Source of the DNA: Betaproteobacteria bacterium
GTDB lineage: Bacteria > Pseudomonadota > Gammaproteobacteria > Burkholderiales > Casimicrobiaceae
Direction of reading: 5' to 3'
NCBI GenBank assembly: GCA_016717855.1
Contig: JADKEV010000017.1
Location: 59,918-123,917, forward strand
Length of the DNA stretch: 64,000 nt
Below the pieces are notes generated by a model, which was not told where the DNA came from, did not search any database, and saw only the letters and a list, made by a program, of their open reading frames with translations. The position numbers were made by a program, and so were the translations under genes. This document shows positions 52,129 to 61,392 of the stretch, in pieces; within the stretch, counting starts at the first letter, position 1, and each line of letters starts with the position of its first letter.

Positions 52129-53556
52129 ATGCCACGCGAAACGAAGATCGTCGCCACCCTCGGGCCCGCCTCGAACACGCCGGAAATACTGACCCGGATG
52201 ATCGCCGCGGGCGTCGACGTCGTGCGGATGAACTTCTCGCACGGCAGCGCGGCCGACCATATCGAGCGCGCGCAGATGGTCCGCGCCGCGGCGGCGAATC
52301 TCGGCCGCGAGATCGCGATCATGGCCGACCTGCAGGGGCCGAAGATCCGCATAGGCCGCTTCGCCGGCGGCAAGATCATGCTGGAAGATGGCAAACCGTT
52401 CACCCTCGACGCGAACTGCGAAATGGGCGACCAGGCGCGCGTGGGCCTCGACTACAAGGAGCTGCCCGAGGACGTGCACCCGGGCGACGCGCTGCTGCTC
52501 AACGACGGCCTGATCAAGCTCGAAGTCGTGTCGGTGAAGGGCAGCGCGATCAACACGCGGGTGATCGTCGGCGGCGTGCTGTCGAACAACAAGGGAATCA
52601 ATCGCCAGGGCGGCGGCCTGACCGCCGCCGCGCTGACCGCCAAGGACATGGACGACATCCGCACCGCGGTCCACATGGGCGCCGACTTTCTCGCGGTGTC
52701 GTTTCCGAAGTCCGGCGAGGACATGTACACGGCGCGGCAGTTGCTGAAGGCGTCGCGCGGGACGGCGCTGCTGATCGCCAAGATCGAACGGGCCGAGGCG
52801 ATCACCAATCTCGCGGACATCCTCGCTGCGTCCGACGGCATCATGGTGGCGCGCGGCGACCTCGCCGTCGAAGTCGGCAATGCGCGGATTCCCGGGCTGC
52901 AGAAGAAGATGATCCGGATGGCCGTCGAAGCCAACAAGCTGACCATCACCGCGACGCAGATGATGGAGTCGATGATCCACAACCCGGTGCCCACCCGCGC
53001 CGAGGTCTCCGACGTCGCCAACGCGGTGCTCGACGGGACCGACGCCGTGATGCTCTCCGCGGAGACCGCGGCCGGCAAGTATCCGGTGGAGACGGTCGAG
53101 ACAATGAGCCAGATCTGCGTCGAAGCGGAGAAGTCCGCGGAAGTGCAGCTAGACCACGACTTCCTGAATCGCCGCTTCACGCGCATCGACCAGTCGATCG
53201 CGATGGGCGCGCTGTTCACCGCGTTCCACCTGAAAGTGAAGGCAATCGCGGCGCTGACCCAGTCGGGCTCGACCGCGCTATGGATGAGCAGGCACAACTG
53301 CGGAGTTCCCATCTATGCGCTGACGCCCGAGGCCGCGTCCGCGCGCAAGATGGCGCTGTACCGCAACGTGCGGCCGCTGATGCTCGATCAGCCGGAGGAC
53401 CGCGACCTGGTGCTTGCCGCGGCCGAGGATCTGCTGGTCCGGAACGGCATCGTGCAAAAGGGCGACGACATCGTGCTCACCATCGGCGAGCCGATGGGCA
53501 AATCGGGCGGCACCAACACGCTCAAGATCGTCCGCGTGGGCGAGAACCGCGACTAG
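52129..53556 (+). CDS. pyk: Pyruvate kinase
   Basis: 475 aa, usual length. RETKIVATLGPAS N-terminus, NFSHGSAADH, catalytic-lysine region LLIAKIERAEA and the MVARGDLAVEVG signature are present, and the C-terminal domain is complete. Produces pyruvate and ATP from phosphoenolpyruvate. Fourth glycolytic gene, 113 bp after pgk. Confidence 0.97.
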   Translation: MPRETKIVATLGPASNTPEILTRMIAAGVDVVRMNFSHGSAADHIERAQMVRAAAANLGREIAIMADLQGPKIRIGRFAGGKIMLEDGKPFTLDANCEMGDQARVGLDYKELPEDVHPGDALLLNDGLIKLEVVSVKGSAINTRVIVGGVLSNNKGINRQGGGLTAAALTAKDMDDIRTAVHMGADFLAVSFPKSGEDMYTARQLLKASRGTALLIAKIERAEAITNLADILAASDGIMVARGDLAVEVGNARIPGLQKKMIRMAVEANKLTITATQMMESMIHNPVPTRAEVSDVANAVLDGTDAVMLSAETAAGKYPVETVETMSQICVEAEKSAEVQLDHDFLNRRFTRIDQSIAMGALFTAFHLKVKAIAALTQSGSTALWMSRHNCGVPIYALTPEAASARKMALYRNVRPLMLDQPEDRDLVLAAAEDLLVRNGIVQKGDDIVLTIGEPMGKSGGTNTLKIVRVGENRD

Positions 53557-53634
53557 CGTTCCGCGGGTCCCGTTATCGCGCCGCGCACGGCCGCAGCGAA
53601 CGGCGGCGGCACTCCGGCACAGAGGAGCCAACAC

Positions 53635-54816
53635 ATGAAGCGGGACCTGCCCACCATCGCGCTGCCCGACGCCACGGGCGCCCTCGTGCCCTACGGCCTC
53701 CATGCGCCGCTGGCGCTGCCGGCCGGCAACGCGCCGCCGGTGTTCAACCGGGTCGCGTATTCCGCCGCGCACGTGGTTGCCGACCCGCTCGCGCGCGCGG
53801 ACCCGTGGCTGGACGCCGCGATCGACTGGGACACCACCCTCGCCTACCGCCGCCACCTGTGGTCGCTGGGACTGGGCGTGGCCGAAGCGATGGACACCGC
53901 GCAGCGCGGCATGGGCCTCGACTGGCCGACGTCGCTGCAACTGATCGCGCGCTCGATCGCCGCGGCGAAAGACTTTCCCAGCGCGCTGCTGGCCAGCGGC
54001 GCGGGCACCGATCACCTCGCAGCCCATCCGGACTGCACCGTCGACGAAGTGATCGCCGCGTACGAGGAACAAATCGCGGCGATCGAGAGGCTGGGCGGGC
54101 GCATCATCCTGATGGCCAGCCGTGCGCTCGCCGCGTGCGCGCGTGGCCCCGACGACTATGCGCGCGTCTACGACCGCGTGCTGGCGCAGGTGCGGGAGCC
54201 GGTGATCATCCACTGGCTGGGCGAGATGTTCGATCCGGCGCTGGCTGGTTACTGGGGACATGCCGATCACCAGGCGGCGATGGACGTGTGCCAGGACGTG
54301 CTGGCCCGGAACGCGGCGAAGATCGACGGCATCAAGATCTCGCTGTTGTCGAAGGAAAAGGAAATCGCGCTGCGCCGCCGCCTGCCCGCCGGCGTCAGGA
54401 TGTACACGGGCGACGACTTCAACTACGCCGAGCTGATCGCGGGCGACGAACAGGGGCATTCCGACGCGCTGCTCGGCATCTTCGACGCGATCGCGCCGGC
54501 GGCGTCGGCGGCGCTCGCGGCGCTGGCGCTGGGCGACACCGCGCGCTTTCACGCGCTGCTCGGGCCCACGGTCCCGCTGTCGCGCCACATCTTTCAGGCG
54601 CCGACCCGCTTCTACAAGACAGGCGTCGTGTTCATGGCTTGGCTGAACGGCCTGCAGCGACATTTCGTGATGGTGGGCGGACAACAGTCGGCGCGCAGCC
54701 TGCCGCACTTCGCCGAATTGTTCCGCCTCGCCGACCAGGCGGGCCTGCTGCGCGATCCCGGCCTCGCCTGCGCGCGGATGCGGCATCTGCTGGCGCTGCA
54801 TGGCGTGGAGGGCTGA
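53635..54816 (+). CDS. DUF993 aldolase-like protein
   Basis: 393 aa, assigned to the DUF993 family related to dihydrodipicolinate synthase/aldolase TIM barrels. Seen: DWDTTLAYRRHLWSLGLGVAEAMD, HWLGEMFDPALAGYWGH and KIDGIKISLLSKEKE, the last carrying a lysine where class I aldolases form the Schiff base. Members cluster with sugar-acid or polyol catabolism genes; the substrate is unknown. The stop overlaps the start of the next gene by one base (TGATG), so translation is coupled. It is 78 bp after pyk and may be read from the same transcript. Confidence 0.82.
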   Translation: MKRDLPTIALPDATGALVPYGLHAPLALPAGNAPPVFNRVAYSAAHVVADPLARADPWLDAAIDWDTTLAYRRHLWSLGLGVAEAMDTAQRGMGLDWPTSLQLIARSIAAAKDFPSALLASGAGTDHLAAHPDCTVDEVIAAYEEQIAAIERLGGRIILMASRALAACARGPDDYARVYDRVLAQVREPVIIHWLGEMFDPALAGYWGHADHQAAMDVCQDVLARNAAKIDGIKISLLSKEKEIALRRRLPAGVRMYTGDDFNYAELIAGDEQGHSDALLGIFDAIAPAASAALAALALGDTARFHALLGPTVPLSRHIFQAPTRFYKTGVVFMAWLNGLQRHFVMVGGQQSARSLPHFAELFRLADQAGLLRDPGLACARMRHLLALHGVEG

Positions 54817-55688
54817 TGGCCGCGCCCGATCCGGACCTGCTGGCGCTGAACGCGGCGACGGTCAAGGAGCGCTGGGGACTCGGCGAAATCATCGCCGGCT
54901 GCGTTCGGCATCGGCTACGCGGCATCGCGCCGCTGCGCGAGCAAGTGCAACAGCTCGGGCTGAAGGAAACCGCGCGCCGGTGCCGGGACGCCGGCCTCGC
55001 CGTCACCGGCCTCTGCCGCGGCGGGCTGTTCCCCGCGCTCGATGGCAAGGCACGCAGCGCCGCGCGCGACGACAATCGGCGCGCGGTCGACGAAGCGCTG
55101 GAACTCGACGCGCAGTGCCTGATCGTCGTCGCCGGCGGCTTGCCCAGGCGTCCCGACGGCACCGTCGAATCGAAGGACCTGGCCGGCGCGCGCGCGATGG
55201 TCCGCGACGGCCTCGGCGAACTGCTCGACTACGCGCGCTCGGGCGGCATGCCACTGGCGATCGAACCGCTGCATCCGATGTACGCGGCCGAGCGCGGCTG
55301 CGTGAACACCATGGCGCAGGCCAACGACCTGTGCGACGAGCTCGCCGGCAGGAACAAGGGCGAAGGCTTGGGGCTCGCGGTGGATGTCTATCACGTATGG
55401 TGGGACCCGCTGCTCAAGCAGGAGATCGAACGGGCGGCGAACGCGTCACCCTCGCGGCTGCTCGCGTTCCAGATCAGCGACTGGCTGGCGCCGACAGCTG
55501 AATTGCGGCTCAATCGCGGCATGATGGGCGATGGCGTGATCGACCTGCCGCTGCTCCGCTCGTGGATGGAAAACGCCGGCTACCACGGGATGCACGAAAT
55601 CGAGATCCTGTCTGCAAACCACTGGTGGAAGCGCGACCCGGACGAGGTGTTGCTGACCTGCCGGCACCGGCATCAGAGCGCGTGCTGA
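54816..55688 (+). CDS. Sugar phosphate isomerase/epimerase family protein
   Basis: 290 aa, xylose-isomerase-like TIM barrel. Putative metal-binding Glu/Asp/His residues appear in LAIEPLHPM, LAVDVYHVWWDP and HEIEILSANHWW. It starts at an ATG overlapping the DUF993 stop. Together with DUF993 it forms a two-gene module in which an isomerase probably prepares the substrate of an aldolase. Convergent with the GH31 gene of the sugar-uptake cluster. Confidence 0.85.
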   Translation: MAAPDPDLLALNAATVKERWGLGEIIAGCVRHRLRGIAPLREQVQQLGLKETARRCRDAGLAVTGLCRGGLFPALDGKARSAARDDNRRAVDEALELDAQCLIVVAGGLPRRPDGTVESKDLAGARAMVRDGLGELLDYARSGGMPLAIEPLHPMYAAERGCVNTMAQANDLCDELAGRNKGEGLGLAVDVYHVWWDPLLKQEIERAANASPSRLLAFQISDWLAPTAELRLNRGMMGDGVIDLPLLRSWMENAGYHGMHEIEILSANHWWKRDPDEVLLTCRHRHQSAC

Positions 55689-55695
55689 CGCACCG

Positions 55696-58095
55696 TCAGT
55701 CCGGCCCCGCGACCTTCCACGTCAATCCGGCGTCGGCATCGATGGCGAGCGCGCGCGTCTCGGCGGCCGGCAATTCGATGCGCACTGCCTGGTAGGGCAG
55801 ATCGAAGCCGCCGCTGCGCTCGACTGCAAGGCGCAAACCTGCCGGGGCTGGCGCCAGGCGGAAGGTCAACAGCGTCCATAGTCCCGCCAGGTAACCGCGG
55901 CCCAGCCCGTCGTCCTCGTACAGCTCGGAGGTCCCGGCTGCGGCACCCGCCGCGCCGTCCCGTGACGGATACACCCGCAGCAGCCGGCTCGGTTCGTCGT
56001 GCAGCCTGGCGAAATCATCGCTGTCGGTCATCGGCACCACCGCGCCGGCAAGCACGAACAGGGGCAGGCGTTCCAGCGGCGCTGCAACGGTGATGTGCTG
56101 ACCGCCGCGGTGATACTCGCCGGTGTGGAAATCCACCCACTCGGTGCGGCCGTCCGCATGCACCGGCAGGTAGACCGCGCGCTCGCGCGCGCCGGGCTCG
56201 ACCACCGGCGCAACCAGCAGTGCGCTGCCGACCATGAAATCGTCGCAATCCGCGAATGCCGCCGGATCGTCCTCGAACTCGAAGAAGGTCGGCCGCAGGA
56301 TGGGCTCGCCGAAACGGTGCGCGCGCCAGTATTGCGTGTACAGGTAAGGCAACAACCGGTAGCGCAGGCGAATGGTGTCGCGCACGATCGGAGTCACCGA
56401 TGGATGCAGCCACGGCACATTGGTAGTGCCGTCGGCCTTCCACGAATTCATGATGCAGCGCGGATTGAGTGCCGCCGACTGCATCCAGCGCACCAGCATC
56501 TCCGGATCGGGCGTGGGGCCGGCGAAGCCGCCGATGTCGTGGCCGGTGTTGAACATGCCCGACAGGCTCATCGTGAGCCCCATCCGGATGTTCCAGCGCA
56601 GCGTGTGCCAGCTCGTCGTGTTGTCACCCGACCAGGTCTGCGCGTAGCGCTGGATGCCGGGACACCCGGCGCGGGTGACGCTGAACACGCGTTCGTCCGG
56701 CCTGTTGCGCGCCTGTTCCTCGTAGCTCGCACGCGTCATCAGCAGCGCCTGCAGCGGCCGCGCGCGTTCGATCGGAATCGGCTGGCCGAAGCCGTGCGCC
56801 TCGCCCCAGTCGTCCCAGATCTCATATTCGTTGTTGTCGTTCCACCCCGCGGCGATGCCGTACTCAAGCACCTGCCGCGCGAGCCCCTGCTGCCACCAGC
56901 GGATTCCGGCTGGATGGGTGAAGTCGACGTGCGCGCCGACCCCGTCCCAGAACTGCCCGACGCAGGGCAAACCGGTCTTGGCGTCGCGCACGAACGCGCC
57001 GGCTGCCGCGACCTCGGCATACGCCGGATGATCGTCGAGCAGGCAGGGCTTGATGTTGGCGACCAGCCGGATGTTCGCCGCGCGGAATTTCGCGTTCAGC
57101 GCCTTCGCGTCGGGAAACTTGTCGAGATTCCAGGTGAACACGTACCGCCGCTTGCCGCGGCTGCTGTAGCCCGAACCGTAGTGGAACGCGCTGACCGGGA
57201 TGTCTTCCTCGCGCGCGCGGTCGATGAACGCGGACAGTTGCCGCTGCGCGTCCGGCGCGTCGGCGAGGCTCATCGCCGTGTTCGCATAGCCCAGCGACCA
57301 GCGCGGACCCAGCGCCATGCGCCCCGTCAACTCCGCGAAGCCGGCGACCACCTCGCGCACCGACGGACCGGCGATCAGGTAGTAGTCCAGATCGCCGTCC
57401 GCGATCTCCGCGGTGCTGTAGAAGCCGTGATAGTTGTCGTACTCGGCGCCGAAATCCAAGGTGCAGGTCGACATCGTGTCGTAGTAGACGCCGTACGCGA
57501 CGCCCGCCCCCGGGTCGCGGCCGATGTAGAACGGCCAGTGCTTGTACAGCGGATCGCTGGTTTCGCCGTTGTAGCCGAGCGCGTCGAGCTGCAGCGTGCG
57601 CAGGCGGCGCCCGTGCTGGTCCAGCGGCCCGGTCTTGTCGCCCAGGCCGAAGTACTGGCGACCGGGTTCGCGCGCCATCCAGTGCCGCAATGTGGCGGTG
57701 CGCTCGCTCGCCTGGTACGCCTGCGTCGGGCGGTCGGCGGCGAATTCGATCCGCCCGGTGGTGGCCCAGGACAGGCCGAACGGCTGGAGCGTCACCGTCA
57801 CCTGCAGGCGTTGCGTGCAGATGACCGCGCTTTGGCTGTCGTGAGCGATGCGCGCGGACGGACACGCGAATCCGACGCGGCTGATGCGTTGCCGCCCTTC
57901 CCATCCGACATCCGCGCCGCCGGGCGCGATCGACCAGGTGCGCGGCTCGCGCAGATCGCCGCCGGGGGGAGTAAACAGCACGCGAATCAATCCCTCATCC
58001 AGCACCATCACCCGGCAGGTCCAGCCGCGATCGAGCGTGAACAACACGTCGTTGACGGAGCGGGCGGCGACCGCCGCGTTGACCAGCGGAAACAT
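55696..58095 (-). CDS. Glycoside hydrolase family 31 (alpha-glucosidase/alpha-xylosidase type)
   Basis: 799 aa. N-terminal beta-sandwich, then a catalytic barrel with the nucleophile Asp in GWNDNNEYEIWDD and the acid/base Asp in WSGDNTTSW, followed by GHDIGGFAG and C-terminal beta domains. No signal peptide, so it acts on sugars after import. The ATG at 58095 fits the family N-terminus. It is 5 bp after the ABC ATPase gene, last in the uptake operon, suggesting the importer takes up an alpha-linked oligosaccharide. Exact linkage unknown. Confidence 0.9.
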   Translation of the reverse strand: MFPLVNAAVAARSVNDVLFTLDRGWTCRVMVLDEGLIRVLFTPPGGDLREPRTWSIAPGGADVGWEGRQRISRVGFACPSARIAHDSQSAVICTQRLQVTVTLQPFGLSWATTGRIEFAADRPTQAYQASERTATLRHWMAREPGRQYFGLGDKTGPLDQHGRRLRTLQLDALGYNGETSDPLYKHWPFYIGRDPGAGVAYGVYYDTMSTCTLDFGAEYDNYHGFYSTAEIADGDLDYYLIAGPSVREVVAGFAELTGRMALGPRWSLGYANTAMSLADAPDAQRQLSAFIDRAREEDIPVSAFHYGSGYSSRGKRRYVFTWNLDKFPDAKALNAKFRAANIRLVANIKPCLLDDHPAYAEVAAAGAFVRDAKTGLPCVGQFWDGVGAHVDFTHPAGIRWWQQGLARQVLEYGIAAGWNDNNEYEIWDDWGEAHGFGQPIPIERARPLQALLMTRASYEEQARNRPDERVFSVTRAGCPGIQRYAQTWSGDNTTSWHTLRWNIRMGLTMSLSGMFNTGHDIGGFAGPTPDPEMLVRWMQSAALNPRCIMNSWKADGTTNVPWLHPSVTPIVRDTIRLRYRLLPYLYTQYWRAHRFGEPILRPTFFEFEDDPAAFADCDDFMVGSALLVAPVVEPGARERAVYLPVHADGRTEWVDFHTGEYHRGGQHITVAAPLERLPLFVLAGAVVPMTDSDDFARLHDEPSRLLRVYPSRDGAAGAAAGTSELYEDDGLGRGYLAGLWTLLTFRLAPAPAGLRLAVERSGGFDLPYQAVRIELPAAETRALAIDADAGLTWKVAGPD

Positions 58096-58100
58096 CGCGA

Positions 58101-59225
58101 TCAGCCGGCGCCGTGCAGCGGCGGCAGCGCGGGTTCGCCGGCAGCCGTGCTGAAGACGTGGCAGGCGGCGGGTGGAATCCGCAGCGTCACCGTCGCCCCC
58201 GCCCGGCTCGCGATCTGGCCCTGGAACTGCACGACCAGCGACCGCTTGCTCGTGGGCAGCGTGCAATGAATAAAGCCGTGACCGCCCAGCTGCTCGACCT
58301 GTGCGATCTGCACGGTGACCGTATCCGGGGCGCCCGCGCCCTCGGCCACTTCAAGGTGCTCCGGGCGAACCCCCAGCATCACGGCGGTGCCATGCGCGGC
58401 AGCCGCCGGATCGACCGCCACGTTGATCGTCGCCTGCGGCTCGAAGCCCGCGAGCGCGAGCGTGAGGCCGCGCCCGTCCCGCGCCGTCACCACGGCCTCG
58501 ATGAAATTCATTCGCGGCGAACCGATGAAGCCGGCGACGAACCGGTTCTGCGGGCTGTTGTAGAGTTCCAGCGGCGTCCCCGTCTGCTCGACCTGGCCCG
58601 CGCGCAGCACGACGATCTTGTCGGCCATGGTCATCGCCTCGACCTGGTCGTGGGTGACGTAGATCATTCCTGTCTTCAGCCGCTGATGCAGCGCGATGAT
58701 CTCGGCGCGCATCTGCACCCGCAATTCCGCGTCGAGATTGGACAGCGGCTCGTCGAACAGGAACAGCTTCGGATTGCGGACGATGGCGCGGCCGATGGCG
58801 ACCCGCTGCCGCTGCCCGCCGGAGAGCTGCGTGGGCCGGCGCTGCAGCAGCACGTCCAGCTGCAGCATCCGCGCGGCATCGCCGATCTTGCGCTCGATTT
58901 CGGCCTTCGGCGTGCCGGTGTTCTCGAGGCCGAAGGCCATGTTCTGGTACACGGTCATGTGCGGATACAGCGCGTAGGACTGGAACACCATCGCCAGCCC
59001 GCGCTCCGCCGCCGACACGTCGTTGACCCGCTTTCCATCCAGGATGATCTCGCCGGCGGTGGTCGGCTCCAGCCCCGAGATGATGCGCAGCAGCGTCGAC
59101 TTGCCGCAGCCCGACGGCCCGACCAGCGCGACGAACTCGCCTTCCGCCGCTTCGAGGTCGATGTCGCGCAGGACCACGGTGTCGCCGAACCGCTTGTCGA
59201 TGTGCTTCAGTTGTAGTGTCGACAT
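58101..59225 (-). CDS. Carbohydrate ABC transporter ATP-binding protein (UgpC/MsmK type)
   Basis: 374 aa. Walker A GPSGCGKSTLLR, signature LSGGQRQRVAIGRA, Walker B LFLFDEPLSNLDAEL, switch His in YVTHDQVEAMT, and a C-terminal OB/TOBE domain (about 240-370) as in CUT1 sugar importers. 9 bp after the MalG-like permease. Confidence 0.95.
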   Translation of the reverse strand: MSTLQLKHIDKRFGDTVVLRDIDLEAAEGEFVALVGPSGCGKSTLLRIISGLEPTTAGEIILDGKRVNDVSAAERGLAMVFQSYALYPHMTVYQNMAFGLENTGTPKAEIERKIGDAARMLQLDVLLQRRPTQLSGGQRQRVAIGRAIVRNPKLFLFDEPLSNLDAELRVQMRAEIIALHQRLKTGMIYVTHDQVEAMTMADKIVVLRAGQVEQTGTPLELYNSPQNRFVAGFIGSPRMNFIEAVVTARDGRGLTLALAGFEPQATINVAVDPAAAAHGTAVMLGVRPEHLEVAEGAGAPDTVTVQIAQVEQLGGHGFIHCTLPTSKRSLVVQFQGQIASRAGATVTLRIPPAACHVFSTAAGEPALPPLHGAG

Positions 59226-59234
59226 GGTGACCGC

Positions 59235-60287
59235 CTACTTGACGCCACTGGACGCGATGCCCGTGGTGATGTGTTTTTGCAGGAATGCGAACACCAGCGT
59301 GACCGGAATGATGGTGATCACGGTCATCGCCAGCAGGTAGTTCCACTCGGTCTGCAATTCGCCCTGGAAGGCGTTCAACGCCAGCTGCAGCGTGAAGAGT
59401 TCCGAGCGCGAAAGCACGATCAGCGGCCACAGGAAATCGTTCCAGCGCCACATCACCGAGAAGATCGCCAGCACCGCGAGCGCCGGCGCGGTCAGCGGCA
59501 GCACGATGCGCCAGTAGATCTGCCACTCGCTGGCGTGATCCATCCGCGCCGCGTCGAGCAGCTCGTCGGGTATGGTCAGCATGTACTGGCGCAGCAGGAA
59601 GACGCCGGTCGGCGTCGCCACCGCCGGCCAGATCACGCCCCACAGGCTGTTCAGGAGGCCGAGGTTGGAAATGACCAGGAAGTTCGGCACCAGGATGATG
59701 GTCGGCGGGATCATCAGTGTGGCGATGATCAGCAGAAAGACCGTCTTCTGTCCCCGGAACCGATATTTCGAAAGCGCGAATGCCGCCATCGAGTTGAACA
59801 GCAGCGTGATCAGCGTCGCGACCACGGTGATGAACACGCTGTTCCACAGGTAGCGGCCGAACGACAGCTTGCCGAACAACTCGGTGTAGTTTTCCGTCGC
59901 GACCCGCAGCTCGCTGGTCTTTTCCCGGTCCTTGATGTTTACCGGGATTTCCTCGCCGGGCTTGGCCGGATCGATCATGGTCGCGGTCAGGCCGATGCGC
60001 CGCAGTTCCGCCAGTTCGCGGGTGGATCCGTCCGGCATCTTCACCCGGTACAGCGGCAGCCGCGCTTCGTTCCCGGCCACCTGCACGCTCTTCTGGCCGT
60101 ACGGCAGGAAGGACGGCGGAAAGTCGGTCAGGCCGCTCTGGGTCTTGAACGAACTCATCACGATCCAGAGCACGGGGCCGAACATCAGGAACAGGCCGAC
60201 GAACAGGTACGCGTAACTCAGCCAGTCGGTCCAGTCCAGGCGGGCGCGCCCGCTGGTCCGGGTCAGGAAGCGTAGCGCGTCAGGCAT
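59235..60287 (-). CDS. Carbohydrate ABC transporter permease (MalG-like)
   Basis: 350 aa inner-membrane subunit. The EAA loop is LLDAARMDHASEWQIYWRIVLP. It is longer than the common 270-300 aa because about 75 residues (roughly 65-140, KSVQVAGNEARLPLYRVKMP onward) lie between helix 1 and helix 2, predicted to face the periplasm. Overlaps the MalF-like gene by 8 bp, so the two are translationally coupled. Confidence 0.92.
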   Translation of the reverse strand: MPDALRFLTRTSGRARLDWTDWLSYAYLFVGLFLMFGPVLWIVMSSFKTQSGLTDFPPSFLPYGQKSVQVAGNEARLPLYRVKMPDGSTRELAELRRIGLTATMIDPAKPGEEIPVNIKDREKTSELRVATENYTELFGKLSFGRYLWNSVFITVVATLITLLFNSMAAFALSKYRFRGQKTVFLLIIATLMIPPTIILVPNFLVISNLGLLNSLWGVIWPAVATPTGVFLLRQYMLTIPDELLDAARMDHASEWQIYWRIVLPLTAPALAVLAIFSVMWRWNDFLWPLIVLSRSELFTLQLALNAFQGELQTEWNYLLAMTVITIIPVTLVFAFLQKHITTGIASSGVK

Positions 60288-61335
60288 GGCCCGCTCCGCC
60301 CTTGGCCTTGCCGTCCTTGATCTCGCCGCCGCCCGCGATCTTCAGCTGCAGCAGCGTCAGCACCAGCAAGGCGCCCGCCAGCACCAGCGATGCGGCCGCG
60401 GCGAGCCCGTAGAGATGGATCGCCTCCGCGAAACCGGTCTGGTAGATGAACTGCACCAGGAAAGTCGTCGCCGTCCCCGGGCCTCCGCCGGTGAGCACAA
60501 ACACCTCGTCGAAGATCTGCACCGCCCGGATCAGCGCCAGCACGATGACCACCAGCAGGTTGGGCATCAACAGCGGCAGCGTGATCCGGCGCAGCACGCG
60601 CCAGGGCGAGGCGGAGTCCATCTGCGCGGCGTCGTACAAGTCCTTCGGGATCGCCTGCAGGCCGGCCAGCACGATCAGCGTGTAGAACCCCATGTGCGCC
60701 CAGATGCTGACCAGGATCACCCAGAAGAACATCCACGAGGCGCTGGTCAGCCACTCGGTGGGCGCCACGCCGACTCCGACCAGCAGGCCGTTCAATACGC
60801 CCTGGCTCTGCAGGATCCACTTCCAGATCAGCGCGACGACGACCGGCGAGAGCAGCACCGGGTAGAAGTACACGCCGCGCCAGAACCCGCGCCCGATGAT
60901 CTTCCGGTTCAGCACCAGCGCGGTGATCACGCTGAACACCACCATCAGCCCGACCTGCAGCACGGCGAACTTCGCGGTGTTGTACACGGCCTGCCAGAAG
61001 ATGTCCTTGCGGCAGGTCGACGGATCGAAGTAGTCGCGGCAATCGAACAGCGTGGCCAGGTTCTCCATGCCGGTGAACGGGCGCTCGGATGGAAACAGCT
61101 TCACCCCGCCGGTGAACGCGTAGTAGAAATTGATGATGATGGGCAGGAACGTGAACGTGCCGAAGATCAGCAGGTTCGGCGCCAGGAAGAGCCACGGCAT
61201 CCGGCGCGCGCCGAGCACGCGCTGCGCGAAGCGCATCACCGGTTCGAGCAGCGCGGGCAGCCACGCCAGCGCCCGGCCGAGCGCGCTGGCGCCGGCCTTG
61301 CCCTGGTCCCCGTCAGCCTTTGCGCTCTGCGACAC
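60280..61335 (-). CDS. Carbohydrate ABC transporter permease (MalF-like)
   Basis: 351 aa with six or more membrane helices. EAA loop DLYDAAQMDSASPWRVLRRITLP; GGPGTATTFLVQFIYQTGF near the C-terminus is typical of this subunit. A periplasmic segment near DCRDYFDPSTCRKD carries two cysteines that could pair. Second gene of the operon, 57 bp after the binding protein. Confidence 0.93.
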   Translation of the reverse strand: MSQSAKADGDQGKAGASALGRALAWLPALLEPVMRFAQRVLGARRMPWLFLAPNLLIFGTFTFLPIIINFYYAFTGGVKLFPSERPFTGMENLATLFDCRDYFDPSTCRKDIFWQAVYNTAKFAVLQVGLMVVFSVITALVLNRKIIGRGFWRGVYFYPVLLSPVVVALIWKWILQSQGVLNGLLVGVGVAPTEWLTSASWMFFWVILVSIWAHMGFYTLIVLAGLQAIPKDLYDAAQMDSASPWRVLRRITLPLLMPNLLVVIVLALIRAVQIFDEVFVLTGGGPGTATTFLVQFIYQTGFAEAIHLYGLAAAASLVLAGALLVLTLLQLKIAGGGEIKDGKAKGGAGHA

Positions 61336-61392
61336 GGCCCTCTTTCCCGGGTTCGAGGCTTCGCCCCAACGGCGCGGGGCGAAGCGCGCCGC

